NCBI GenBank assembly: GCA_026991575.1
Contig: JALXBF010000104.1
Location: 1-55,891, forward strand
DNA from: Planctomycetota bacterium
GTDB taxonomy: Bacteria > Planctomycetota > Planctomycetia > JALXBF01
Direction of reading: 5' to 3'
DNA: 55,891 nt
Positions within the stretch are counted from its first letter, which is position 1. Each line of letters opens with the position of its first letter. A program made the translations under genes and the position numbers. Positions 27,737-36,319 of the stretch are shown here, in pieces. Below the pieces are notes generated by a model, which was not told the DNA's origin, did not search any database, and saw only the letters and a program-made list of their open reading frames with translations.

Positions 27737-28854
27737 CTTCGCATTTAAGGCGGCAACCCGTGGCCCGGGCTCCTTTCCGTCTCCCACTAGCACTGGGGCT
27801 TGTGGTGCTCTTCCTGATCGGCTGCACAAACCGTCCGGCGACCGAGAAGCACCACGTAGACCTCGGAACGTTCATCTACCCAGTGCGGATGGCGTGTGAA
27901 GATGCCGAACCGTTGATTATCAAGCACACCTTCACCGTCCAGAATACGACGGATCACGTGGTACGCATCGAGCGTGTACGCAAATCCTGTGCTTGCCTGA
28001 GTGCCGATGTTAGTAGCCGCGTGCTCCAGCCCGGAGAGGTGGCGCAGCTCGAGTTGACCTACACACCCGGAATAGGCGGTCGCGGACCGGATTCCCTGTA
28101 TGCGGATCTGTTCTTTTCCGACGGTAGGGTAGCCCGCTATGTCGTCACACTAGCAGTGTTCCCGCGAGTGCACGTTGAACCGAGTTATCTATCGGGCGGA
28201 CGCCTGCGCCCGGGAACAAAGCGCGAATTTGAGGTGACGGTGGATGTCTACGGGGCGAGCGAAGACGAGCTGCTGGAGCTGAGCAGGGCAGAGGCAAAGC
28301 TCTGGGACGTGACCGTTACTCCGGGGGACCTGTCGATGGGCAGGATTCCAGGGGTGGTGGGTAAGCGGTACCGCATCGCGTTGTCAGGACCACGCACCTG
28401 GGAGGTCGGCCCGCAGCAGGATCAGTTGCGAATCGCGTTCCCGGGATCGGAGCACGAACACGTCGTCGACGTGCCCATTAGTTGGTATGTCGAGCCCGCG
28501 GTGCACGTGACCCCGCAGAAGCTGGTGCTGTCCCCGGCATCCCCGCAAGGGACCGTGACGATCGAGCCGGCGAAGGGCCAGACACTGGGTGAAGTACGCG
28601 TGGTGTCGGCCGAAGGTCTAGCCGACGCTGGCTTTCGGATTACACTGCAGCGCGACGACAACGCAGACGATCCGGCGTACCGATTGCTGGTAGATGCCCG
28701 TTCGGTTCAGGCGCCTACCGTGGGCTCCTACCGCATCGAGCTTGCCACCGGAGTTCCCGATCAGCCAACAGTGTTGGTTGAAGTGTTCTTCGTGCCGTAC
28801 CGCCGTCAGGCTGAGCTAGAGGTTCGGGCCAAGACGGAGGCTAGCCATGATTAG
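27727..28854 (+). CDS. DUF1573-type lipoprotein
   Basis: A 375-residue exported protein. The signal peptide ends in a lipobox (FLIGC, Cys33). The segment IIKHTFTVQNTTDHVVRIER followed by SCACLSADVSSRVLQPGE (about residues 65-104) matches the DUF1573 pattern: an immunoglobulin-like domain with a CxC pair and a PGE turn. The rest is made of further beta-rich modules. DUF1573 proteins are abundant surface lipoproteins in planctomycetes and Bacteroidetes, with no established function. It overlaps the MauE-like gene by 10 bp and the Cys-rich gene by 8 bp, so all three are probably translated from one message. Confidence 0.8.
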   Translation: MAVTSHLRRQPVARAPFRLPLALGLVVLFLIGCTNRPATEKHHVDLGTFIYPVRMACEDAEPLIIKHTFTVQNTTDHVVRIERVRKSCACLSADVSSRVLQPGEVAQLELTYTPGIGGRGPDSLYADLFFSDGRVARYVVTLAVFPRVHVEPSYLSGGRLRPGTKREFEVTVDVYGASEDELLELSRAEAKLWDVTVTPGDLSMGRIPGVVGKRYRIALSGPRTWEVGPQQDQLRIAFPGSEHEHVVDVPISWYVEPAVHVTPQKLVLSPASPQGTVTIEPAKGQTLGEVRVVSAEGLADAGFRITLQRDDNADDPAYRLLVDARSVQAPTVGSYRIELATGVPDQPTVLVEVFFVPYRRQAELEVRAKTEASHD

Positions 28855-29299
28855 GTCCACCTTCATCGCCACTCTAGGGACTGCTGTCGTCGTTGGTACG
28901 CTCGCCGTTTCGGGAGCAGTGGCTCAATTGCCCGAAGATTGCTACCCCTGGCCGCCAGTGTTCGGTGACTGCGTGACCACACGTCCGGGAAAAGTGTACT
29001 GCCACTACCATTTCACGGTAGTGGACCGCATGAAATGTGACACATCGGGCGACCCGACGTGCACGCCGTATCGAGCATGCCTTCCCTGCGAAAATGGTCT
29101 CTATTGCAAGTCCATCGACCCGCAGAAAGCGATCAGCGCATACCGCTGTGAGGACTCAGACGATCCGAGCGATGCATGCTTTTACTGCGGTGCCTTGCTC
29201 GCCTGCGACGCTGGATACAAGTACGAGGATCCTCTGTGTGTTTTGGCGCCCGTCGCAACATATGAGGAGTTCGCGACCGATGGCTGCCGGGCACAATGA
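28847..29299 (+). CDS. secreted 14-cysteine protein
   Basis: A 150-residue protein. A clear signal peptide (residues 1-26, ending SGAVA) leaves a mature part of about 124 residues with 14 cysteines, an even number suited to seven disulfides. Cysteines occur in pairs and clusters (YRACLPCENGLYC, DACFYCGALLACDAG). I do not recognise the family. It overlaps the DUF1573 gene by 8 bp and lies downstream of a MauE-type redox protein, so it may be a client or partner of that system (inference). It shows no membrane anchor or sorting signal. Confidence 0.75.
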   Translation: MIRSTFIATLGTAVVVGTLAVSGAVAQLPEDCYPWPPVFGDCVTTRPGKVYCHYHFTVVDRMKCDTSGDPTCTPYRACLPCENGLYCKSIDPQKAISAYRCEDSDDPSDACFYCGALLACDAGYKYEDPLCVLAPVATYEEFATDGCRAQ

Positions 29300-29353
29300 G
29301 CGTCTAACGCAAACGGTGATTCTGCCGATGCTTTTTGCGAGGAGATATTTGTC

Positions 29354-30643
29354 ATGTCGTGCAAAGACGTAGTGGTGCTCATCGTGCTGTGGCTGTGCGT
29401 CGGCGTAGCTTTGGCTGGCGACACGCCGCCTCGTAACGCAGAAGAGGGTGCAAACGCGAGCAAAGAGGGACTTGCGCTGATCCGCACGTGGCTGGCGCTT
29501 GCCGAGGAGCCGCCTTACACGACGTACCGGTTCAAGAAGAAGGAGTGGCTGGCCGAGTCGGTCGAGGCGGCTCTCGCGGGGAAGTGGGAGGAAAATCCGT
29601 ACGAGGGGCTCCAAGAAGGTCTGGTGTATACGCACCGCGGACTGCTTTGGTTCCACCGAGAGCAACAGAGGTCAAAGAAGTGGTGGCGGTCGGAAAGGAA
29701 GCATCAGACGGCCGGGGGTGCGTTTCTCGTCAGCGGCGCGGGAACGGGTCACGAACTCCGTACGGTGCTTGCGGGAAATGGATTCGCACTGGGGACGACG
29801 GTCCGCAAGGACGCACCACAATACGCATGGGCTAACTCATGGCGGCTTGCGCGAGCGGATGGGTGGCGTTGGGCAATGACGGAATGGCGGGATGATCCCA
29901 TGCAGATCGGAACGATCGCGCACTCGATCGTGAAGCTGGTGCAACACATTCTAGAACATGGGGAGCTAACCGCTGAGCCGGTCCACACGGCAAATGGACA
30001 CCAGTGGCGGGTTGTGAACATGGCCCTCAAGCAGGAGTTCCGAGGTCGAGACTGGGAGGAGCACCTTCGGATGGTCTTCGACGTGTGCTGCCCGGGACCG
30101 CCGCGAGAAGTGGAAAGGGTAGGGGGCGTCGATGGGCGACGGAACCAGAGCTGGGTTCGCGTGGAGCAGGTCACGGGACTGGACAGCGGAATTGCGGTGC
30201 CCACCCGGGTAGTGTGGATCTGGACGACCAGAGGGATTGAGCCAGACCACCCGTTGGCCGGCAAAGTGCGGGTGGCGGTGAGAGAATTCACGGAAATCGG
30301 CACCGCGCCGCCGGATCCTAGCGTGTTTGCAGTGACCCTTGAACAGGGCGTCATTGTGCGCTGTGACCACGAGCCGCCACACAGCATTGTTGTCGCCAAG
30401 AAACGAGTGGTGCGGCCGGAGGACCTTGGAAAGCTCGCCCAGGAAATCTGTGGCAGCGCTCCTCCCGGTGCTGGGCCCAGCGTAGCGGCTGCAAGTGTGC
30501 CTCCCATATCAGATACGGCCCTGGAGAAGTCAGAAAATCCACGTACTCGCTCGCTGCGTTGGTTCGCGCTGGCATTGGCCGCGCTGGCGGCCGCGTGGCT
30601 GCTGATCGCGTGGTACCGCAGTCGCCTGGCCGCCGATACCTAG
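29354..30643 (+). CDS. exported protein with C-terminal membrane anchor
   Basis: A 429-residue protein. A signal peptide (VVVLIVLWLCVGVALAG) is followed by a mixed alpha/beta region of about 370 residues with conserved-looking aromatic stretches (YTTYRFKKKEWLAES, GLVYTHRGLLWFHRE, WANSWRLARADGWRW). It ends with a single membrane helix (WFALALAALAAAWLLIAW) and a short basic tail. It probably sits on the outer face of the inner membrane. GAGGAGATA precedes the ATG. It is 54 bp after the 14-Cys gene and likely the last gene of that operon. The family is not recognised. Confidence 0.7.
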   Translation: MSCKDVVVLIVLWLCVGVALAGDTPPRNAEEGANASKEGLALIRTWLALAEEPPYTTYRFKKKEWLAESVEAALAGKWEENPYEGLQEGLVYTHRGLLWFHREQQRSKKWWRSERKHQTAGGAFLVSGAGTGHELRTVLAGNGFALGTTVRKDAPQYAWANSWRLARADGWRWAMTEWRDDPMQIGTIAHSIVKLVQHILEHGELTAEPVHTANGHQWRVVNMALKQEFRGRDWEEHLRMVFDVCCPGPPREVERVGGVDGRRNQSWVRVEQVTGLDSGIAVPTRVVWIWTTRGIEPDHPLAGKVRVAVREFTEIGTAPPDPSVFAVTLEQGVIVRCDHEPPHSIVVAKKRVVRPEDLGKLAQEICGSAPPGAGPSVAAASVPPISDTALEKSENPRTRSLRWFALALAALAAAWLLIAWYRSRLAADT

Positions 30644-30940
30644 CCGGTGTTCCCAGGACGCGTGCGGTTTGACCGTGTGCGTAGCCGAGCCGTGCCCGGT
30701 CCCGCAACCCGTGGCCCTGTGCGCCGCACGCGGCGCCACGACAGGCAGCGTTCGGAACGGGGGCAGGCCGGCAACTGTCACTGAGCGACAGCTCCCTGCA
30801 TTGCGAGGCTGAGGCTGTGCGACATCGCGTGACGGCGGTCTCCGACCGGTTGCGGCCATTCTGAGCGGGCCCGAATCAGCGGTCGTAAACCGCCTGGTGC
30901 ACTGTTCGTATGGACGAGTGGTGCGCGGAGGGACAGCACC
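30644..30940. other. intergenic region upstream of the GT39-like gene
   Basis: No gene is visible. One exact copy of TCCGACCGGT lies at 30841-30850, about 90 bp before the GTG start. No terminator or promoter is clear. Confidence 0.35.
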
Positions 30941-32752
30941 GTGTGGCGCTGGACGGCGACTTGGGACGGCTTTGTCGCGGCGCTACTGCTGGCAGGCCAG
31001 GCCATGCTGCTGTGGTGGGCAGCACGCAGCGACTCGCCCACCGAGCTGGAATTGCTCTACTTCAGCAACGGGCTGCACTGCTGGTACACCGGCAGCAATG
31101 AGCAATTCCACCAGAATCCGCCGCTTGGAAAGTTGCTTGTTGCTGCCGCGGGAGCCTGGCGAGGAGTGGCACGGGACGCCATACTCGATAACGAACGACG
31201 CAGGCTTCGGCTCGCGCCCAGGCAGGTCCTCGCGCGGGTGATCGGAGAGTATCCAGAGACACAGGGCAGGGCGACCATCGAAGCAATCTTCCGTGCCCGC
31301 GTCCTGCTTGCCATGGCAGCTGTGGTCGCCGGTGCTCTGCTGTATGTGTGGTTGCGTCGCCGAGTCGGTGCGCTTCCGGCCCTGGCGGCTTGCGCTTTGT
31401 GGAGCTTCAGCCCGATATTGCTGACCGCCATGCATCTAGCCGCCGCCGACGGCTGGGCCACAGTGATTGCCCTGCTGTCGGTGCTGGCCATGGGAAGCTA
31501 CCTGGAGCGACCCACCTGGGCAAACGCCCTGTGCGTAGGGGTGCTGCTGGGCGCGGGACTGGCAATCAAATTCACACTATTGGTGCTGATTCCCGTCTGG
31601 CTCTGCATACAAGCAGTGTGTTGGTTTCAAGAGAGGGCAGCCGCCCTCGGACTCGCCGCACACACCCTGGCCGTCCTAGCACTTTGCTGGTTCATCCTGG
31701 CACTGGCCTATCGATTCGAAGGGGTGGGCCAGGCGCCACCGATCGAAGAATTCCGCGCAGCGACCACCTGGGCCTACATCGGTAGCCGCGACGCCGAGGG
31801 ACCTTCCCTGGGGTGGCGCATCATTTCCCGTTTGCTGCCCAACCACTTCCTGCTGGGTCTGGATACGCAGGCGTACAACTTCGAAATGATCCCCGACTGG
31901 TCGCGCGTTTGGGGAAGATGGTATCAGGTGGGCCCCATTCACTACTACGTATCGCACCTGTTAATGAAGGACGCGGTTGGGTTTGCAGCGGTGTGGATTG
32001 CTACGCTGATCGTCGCTGCGCTCCTGTGCGTTCGCGGGCCGTTCCTTCCTGCTAACGCGGTTGCGTGGCTGCCTGCCGCCCTTGCCGGAGGAGCCCTTCT
32101 ACTGGTCGTATCGGTCGAGGGACGCTATATGGACCTGCGCTACGCCTTCCCAGCGCTCGGTGCTGTGCTCCCGGTTTTCGGGTGGTGGGTTGCCAGGGGC
32201 GACCGGAAGACAGCCGTAGCCGCAATCGTACTGCTAAGCTTAGGTCTAGCCGAAGTTGCGCCCCATTGGCCGCGGTTCGTTGGCTTCTGTTCTTTGCTCA
32301 TCGGCGGCCCAGGCGATCCCTGGCAGTTGGCGGACCCAAAAGTCACCGCCCGTGGCCAGGATTACTTCCGGCTCCGACGCTGGCTGACGCAACATTCCGA
32401 GAAGGATGGCATTACTCATATTCACCTCTGGCAGCATTACCCACAGGCTACGTTGCCTAGAACAATCTGCAAGCTGGGGCTGTCGCGAGGACCAACGGTG
32501 GCCGCCGTCCGCTCAGAGCATACCCCCGTGTTTCCCGGCTGGCACGCCGTGGACCGCCGGGTCCTGGAGAGACTCGCCTGGGAACAGCAACTGGCGGCAG
32601 AGGCTCAGCCGTTGGCGGTTCCGAGAGGGGCAGGCGACTTCGCACGACTGGTACCGCGATACACGGTCGGCGACTCGTTGTTGGTCTACCGTGTCGACAT
32701 GGAAGATCTTTCCAAAGTGTCGGCTACTATCGCGGACGACCGCCCCAATTAA
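30941..32752 (+). CDS. GT39-like (ArnT/PMT-type) membrane glycosyltransferase
   Basis: A 603-residue GT-C-fold protein that would transfer a sugar from a polyprenyl-phosphate donor on the outer face of the membrane. The first periplasmic loop holds PTELELLYFSNGLHCW and then NEQFHQNPPLGKLL, matching the acidic residue and N/H-PPL pattern of ArnT/PMT proteins. About eleven further hydrophobic segments follow. A soluble C-terminal part has RRWLTQHSEKDGITHIHLW and DSLLVYRVDM. The start is GTG, with GGAGGGA upstream. It stands alone between intergenic regions. Donor and acceptor are unknown. Confidence 0.75.
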   Translation: MWRWTATWDGFVAALLLAGQAMLLWWAARSDSPTELELLYFSNGLHCWYTGSNEQFHQNPPLGKLLVAAAGAWRGVARDAILDNERRRLRLAPRQVLARVIGEYPETQGRATIEAIFRARVLLAMAAVVAGALLYVWLRRRVGALPALAACALWSFSPILLTAMHLAAADGWATVIALLSVLAMGSYLERPTWANALCVGVLLGAGLAIKFTLLVLIPVWLCIQAVCWFQERAAALGLAAHTLAVLALCWFILALAYRFEGVGQAPPIEEFRAATTWAYIGSRDAEGPSLGWRIISRLLPNHFLLGLDTQAYNFEMIPDWSRVWGRWYQVGPIHYYVSHLLMKDAVGFAAVWIATLIVAALLCVRGPFLPANAVAWLPAALAGGALLLVVSVEGRYMDLRYAFPALGAVLPVFGWWVARGDRKTAVAAIVLLSLGLAEVAPHWPRFVGFCSLLIGGPGDPWQLADPKVTARGQDYFRLRRWLTQHSEKDGITHIHLWQHYPQATLPRTICKLGLSRGPTVAAVRSEHTPVFPGWHAVDRRVLERLAWEQQLAAEAQPLAVPRGAGDFARLVPRYTVGDSLLVYRVDMEDLSKVSATIADDRPN

Positions 32753-33176
32753 CGGCTCCGGCCGATCCGCGGCGTAAGCAAACCCGAGTGCAGCGGCCAG
32801 TCCTGTCTGTTCAAGGGGGGCGTTTCAGCATTTGCAGCACTCGGGATTAGCCTGGGCGTTAGTTCGGCGTCGCGTGGTCGGTTGGGCGCGTGCCTGTGCG
32901 GTTTCGGTGACAGGCGAACCGGAGACAAACGGATTGGGCTGCCTACGTCGAACGGGCCGGGGGCCATTATGGCCCTGCCCCCAGTGCGCGCCGGAGCGCG
33001 CCCGTTCGACGAGGTAGAAGTCCTCGCCCGGGTATGGTGTGGACCCTGCGACCGAACGTGACTGGGTGCTTGCGACCGGGGGTGGACAGCGGCAACCCCC
33101 GGCGAGGGGATGGGCAAACCGAGCCGGTAGCTTGCGTTGATGGCCGGCAGGGGAGCTATATGCCCCCGCTGCCGCG

Positions 33177-33206
33177 AAATTGATTGGATAGCGCGGGCGC
33201 ATCTCC
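33177..33206 (-). repeat. dispersed short motif, copy 3
   Basis: Reads TTGATTGGATAGCGCGGGCG followed by CATCTCC. It matches the copies at 20561-20588 and 17051-17076. Here it lies inside the hairpin-rich intron fossil. Confidence 0.5.
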
Positions 33207-33234
33207 AAGAGATTTTGATTTTTTGCCTTCCCGG

Positions 33235-33298
33235 CCGCGGGCGGGTCGATCCCGCCCGCAGCTCGGGTGGTGCGGTTCGCTTGGGCTGGCGGTGAGCA
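33235..33298. repeat. 64-bp hairpin element, copy A
   Basis: About 83 percent identical by hand alignment to 42360-42423 (11 differences in 64 positions, mostly transitions). The core is an inverted repeat, GCGGGCGGG/CCCGCCCGC, around the loop TCGAT. The flanking GCTCGGGT and GGGC...GGCGG blocks are also conserved, so similarity extends beyond the hairpin. Confidence 0.6.
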
Positions 33299-33877
33299 CA
33301 AGCAGACATGGCTTAAGTCCGGCACGAGCGCGCATCCACCGCAGCGACGCCGCGAACGGCGGTCCGCTTGGTCCCCAGCGGACCGGGACAAACCAGAGCA
33401 TTGAACCGACAGGAGAAGCGGGCTATCAGGTGTCAGAGGGTCACAAGTAAGCGAGGCAGCGGGGTAATGGCCGTGGAGCGAAGGGACCCAGGAAGGTGGA
33501 TGCGTGGAGAACAGAGCTACGGAAGTGACCCCACCGTCAGTGCCCGAGAGGGCTAGACAAGGTGGAGAGACGGTACTTCCGGGGACGGGAGTGCGCGTCA
33601 AACCGTGGGGCTGGACGAAGCGCATGGCAAGGGCTTCCGCCAGAGTGGGCGGAGGGGCTGAACGCACCCTCTTCTCAGCAGTCAGCACATCGGATCGTTG
33701 TCCGAGAGCCGCTCGAAGTGCTCCGCAGCCACCGGACCGGCTGTGGCCGGAGCCGACCGTGTGCTCGGAAACTCCGAACGCCCACGCTCAGCGACGCCCT
33801 TCGCGCGGCCCTTCGGCGCAACACACGGCCAGAATGGCTACAATGCGGCACAGTGCCGGTTCAAGCGGGAGCCGCTC

Positions 33878-35284
33878 ATGCAACGTCTTCCGACCGTGAC
33901 TGCCTTCGTTCTGGTCTCGATTGCCACCGTTGCCAGCGCCGCTGCTGATGACGGCATCCGACCCTACCGGCAGAACCCCTGGTACTGGCAATACCACGGC
34001 GAGCCTGTCCTTCTACTGGGCGGTAGCAAAGACGACAACCTGTTCCAGATTCCCGATCTGGTCGAACACCTGGACGAGATCGCCGCCGTCGGCGGCAACT
34101 ATGTGCGAAACACGATGAGCGACCGGCGGATCGGCGGATTCGAAGTCTACCCGTTCGCGCAACTGCCCAGTGGCAAGTACGACCTCAACCAGTGGAACCC
34201 GGAGTACTGGGCTCGCTTCGAACGGCTGCTGGCTGAAACGCACAAGCGGAAGATCTTCGTCCAGATCGAAGTGTGGGACCGGTTCGATTACGTTCGGGAA
34301 CACTGGGAGAACAGTCCCTACAACCCAAAGAACAACGTGAACTACACATACGCCGAAAGCGGCTTTCGCCGTCACTACCTGGAGCACCCCGGGCAGAACC
34401 GACAGCCGTTCTTCTTCACCACGCCACTGCAACGCAACAACCGCGTCGTGCTGCCGTTCCAGGAGCGATTCGTGCGCAAGCTGCTTGCCCATTCGCTCAA
34501 CTACGACCATGTCCTCTACTGCATCGATAACGAAACGTCCGGAGATCCGGCCTGGGCAGCGTACTGGGCCCGGTTCATCAAACGAGAAGCAGCCAGACGG
34601 AACAAGACCGTCTACGTCACCGAAATGTGGGACGCCTGGGACCTGCGTTCCCCCCAGCACCGCCGCACGTTCGACCATCCTGAGTTGTACGACTACGTGG
34701 ACGTGTCGCAGAACAACCATCAGAAGGACCAGGTGCACTGGGACCGTTTCCAATGGGCTCGGCGATACCTCATGCGTGCACGGGTCCGTCCGATGAATAC
34801 CGTCAAGACGTACGGAGCCGACGGTGGCCGCTTCGGTAACAGCCGCGATGGCATCGAACGATGGTGGCGATCGCTGATAGGGGGTGCGGCTGCTGTCCGG
34901 TTCCATCGTCCGCCGTCGGGGCTGGGACTGAGCGACCCGGCTAAGGCGTGCATCCGTACCGCTCGCGTGATCGAACGATTGGTGCCATTCTGGGACTTGA
35001 GCCCGGAGCTTCGCCTGCTGGCCGACCGCGATCCGGATGAGGCCTATCTGGCCGCATCACCCGGGCATGCCTATGTGGTCTACTTCCCCGATGGCGGTGC
35101 CGTGCGGTTGGACCTCACCAAACACCCGGGACGATACGAGTTACACTGGCTCGACGTGCTCGCTGCCCGGCGCGCAGCCACGCAACGCGTTGAGGGTGGG
35201 CGGCAGATACCGCTTGAACCACCTGCGAATGGCCATTGGGTAGCGGTCGTTGTACGACAGCATCTGCCGCGACGGAGTGAGTGA
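33878..35284 (+). CDS. secreted glycoside-hydrolase-like (TIM-barrel) protein
   Basis: A protein of about 468 residues. A signal peptide (TVTAFVLVSIATVASAA) is followed by PYRQNPWYWQYHGEPVLLLG. The repeated use of catalytic-barrel-style segments (AVGGNYVRNTMS, KRKIFVQIEVWDRFDY, YDHVLYCIDNETSGD, NKTVYVTEMWD) indicates a DUF4038-like or related glycoside hydrolase barrel. The acidic residues in IDNETSG and TEMWD are candidates for catalysis. A beta domain at the C-terminus (HAYVVYFPDGGAVRLDL, HWLDVLAARR) matches the collagen-binding-like module that often ends such proteins. The ATG at 33878 is chosen because the signal peptide begins there; the frame opens at 33698. The mfnB-like pseudogene begins about 50 bp downstream. 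The substrate is unknown. Confidence 0.7.
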   Translation: MQRLPTVTAFVLVSIATVASAAADDGIRPYRQNPWYWQYHGEPVLLLGGSKDDNLFQIPDLVEHLDEIAAVGGNYVRNTMSDRRIGGFEVYPFAQLPSGKYDLNQWNPEYWARFERLLAETHKRKIFVQIEVWDRFDYVREHWENSPYNPKNNVNYTYAESGFRRHYLEHPGQNRQPFFFTTPLQRNNRVVLPFQERFVRKLLAHSLNYDHVLYCIDNETSGDPAWAAYWARFIKREAARRNKTVYVTEMWDAWDLRSPQHRRTFDHPELYDYVDVSQNNHQKDQVHWDRFQWARRYLMRARVRPMNTVKTYGADGGRFGNSRDGIERWWRSLIGGAAAVRFHRPPSGLGLSDPAKACIRTARVIERLVPFWDLSPELRLLADRDPDEAYLAASPGHAYVVYFPDGGAVRLDLTKHPGRYELHWLDVLAARRAATQRVEGGRQIPLEPPANGHWVAVVVRQHLPRRSE

Positions 35285-35334
35285 TCCGAACCGGCAACGG
35301 AACCAGTCGAGGAACGGCCAGAGGGGCGGCGGTC

Positions 35335-36002
35335 TTGAGTGTGGAAGTCTTTGTCAGCGTTCAAACGGTCAGCGAACCTCGCCTGCCCGCGCGCTACCGC
35401 TGCATCGTGGACGTGAACAACCCACGGCGCGGCAGTCTCGGCGCCGCTTCGCTCCGACCGGTTGCGCTGGTGCAAGGTCTGGTTCGGCCGCTGCGGTGTC
35501 CGTAGAGTGTCGCTCTGGGGGGATGGACCTTCGCGGCAAACGGCCAATGAAGTGCAGGTCGACCATCTGGCCGCTTCACTCGACGTTCAGTTCGTGAAGC
35601 TGGGGTTTTCGGTGGTGGTGGTGGTGGTGGAGATATGCACGTCGGTGAAGCTGTTGGACCTGATCTGTGAGACGGTGGTCCGGATCCGGCGTGCCAACCG
35701 GCACGTGGCGATCACGCTGGGGGGGGGTGCCGACTACCACCGGTGTGCCGCCCCAGCTGCCGGGGCAGCTGGTGGAGCTAGCCGCGCTGTGTGGGGCCGA
35801 CTGCGTGCTGGGGGACCCGTACGAGAAGCGTCCGAACGAATCGCTGGTTACGCGCTTGACGCGGCAAGAGCTGCACCATCTGCGCTACTGCTGCAGGGCC
35901 TTCGCCCTCCGCTTCGCGGTAGCGGGCAATCTGCAGCCGGGGCATGAGCTTCTGTTGAAGAACGTGCAACCGCGCACTATGTCGGGTTTCGCTCCGCACT
36001 GA
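35335..36002 (+). pseudogene. frameshifted mfnB-like (DUF556) gene
   Basis: Three reading frames together resemble (5-formylfuran-3-yl)methyl phosphate synthase, MfnB, of methanofuran synthesis. Frame one (35335-35505) gives VEVFVSVQTVSEP and IVDVNNPRRGSLGAA, equivalent to the family's N-terminal IIDVKNP.EGSLGA. Frame two gives VQFVKLGFS and HVAITLGGG (to about 35735). Frame three gives LCGADCVLGDPYEKRPNESL and RFAVAGNLQPGH, equivalent to the family's LDT..KDG...L and ALAGSL blocks. The second shift falls at a run of nine G (about 35719-35727). The lysine of DVKNP, an active-site residue in characterised MfnB, is Asn here. Both the frameshifts and the lost lysine argue for a dead gene. It follows the hydrolase gene by about 50 bp. 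Confidence 0.6.
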
Positions 36003-36319
36003 CCCGGACCCGTTGCCGCCGCAGCACGCTGGACGAGCACCGGCTTGCCTCTCTGTGCGAGATGTTGTTCGCTACCCGCCAGGTTCTGCGAGCGTCACAG
36101 TCTGTCCGAAAACGCTTGGCGCACACAAGTGCCTGCTCCTGAGGGGGTTGTGGTAGGCGGCCACAACCTCCCTACGCAGGGAGGCGTCGCAAGGACGCAT
36201 GCTATCGCTGTCCGGAACCAATTGTGCCGTTGGTCGACGTGGTTGTGCGGTCCCTGGGCGTTGGGCAGCGGTCTGGCGCGGGTTGACGGGGTTGTCCGGC
36301 AACATCGCTGAGGCCGATC

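Larger units (their letters stand above)
32783..33690 (+). mobile_element. degenerate group II intron: hairpin-rich 5' RNA part and start of its ORF
   Basis: The translated part (about 33468-33690) contains VERRDPGRWMRGEQS, then VPERARQGGE and WGWTKRM...RVGGG. These resemble leaders and N-termini of group II intron reverse transcriptases (WTERM...GVKGG). No reverse-transcriptase, maturase or domain V sequence follows, so it is a fossil. The 700 nt upstream, the usual length for domains I-III, are full of perfect stems. These are CCCGAGTGC/GCACTCGGG (32783-32845), an 11-bp stem GTCGAACGGGC/GCCCGTTCGAC (32947-33010) enclosing two hairpins, CCGGGGGT/ACCCCCGG (33076-33102), ATCTC/GAGAT followed by T-rich sequence (33201-33216) and a 9-bp stem at 33237-33259. 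The boundaries are approximate. Confidence 0.5.

Noticed and set aside
32825-33688. 287-residue minus-strand open frame
   Set aside because: It is antisense to the intron remnant, crosses several perfect hairpins and copy A of the repeat, and matches no family.
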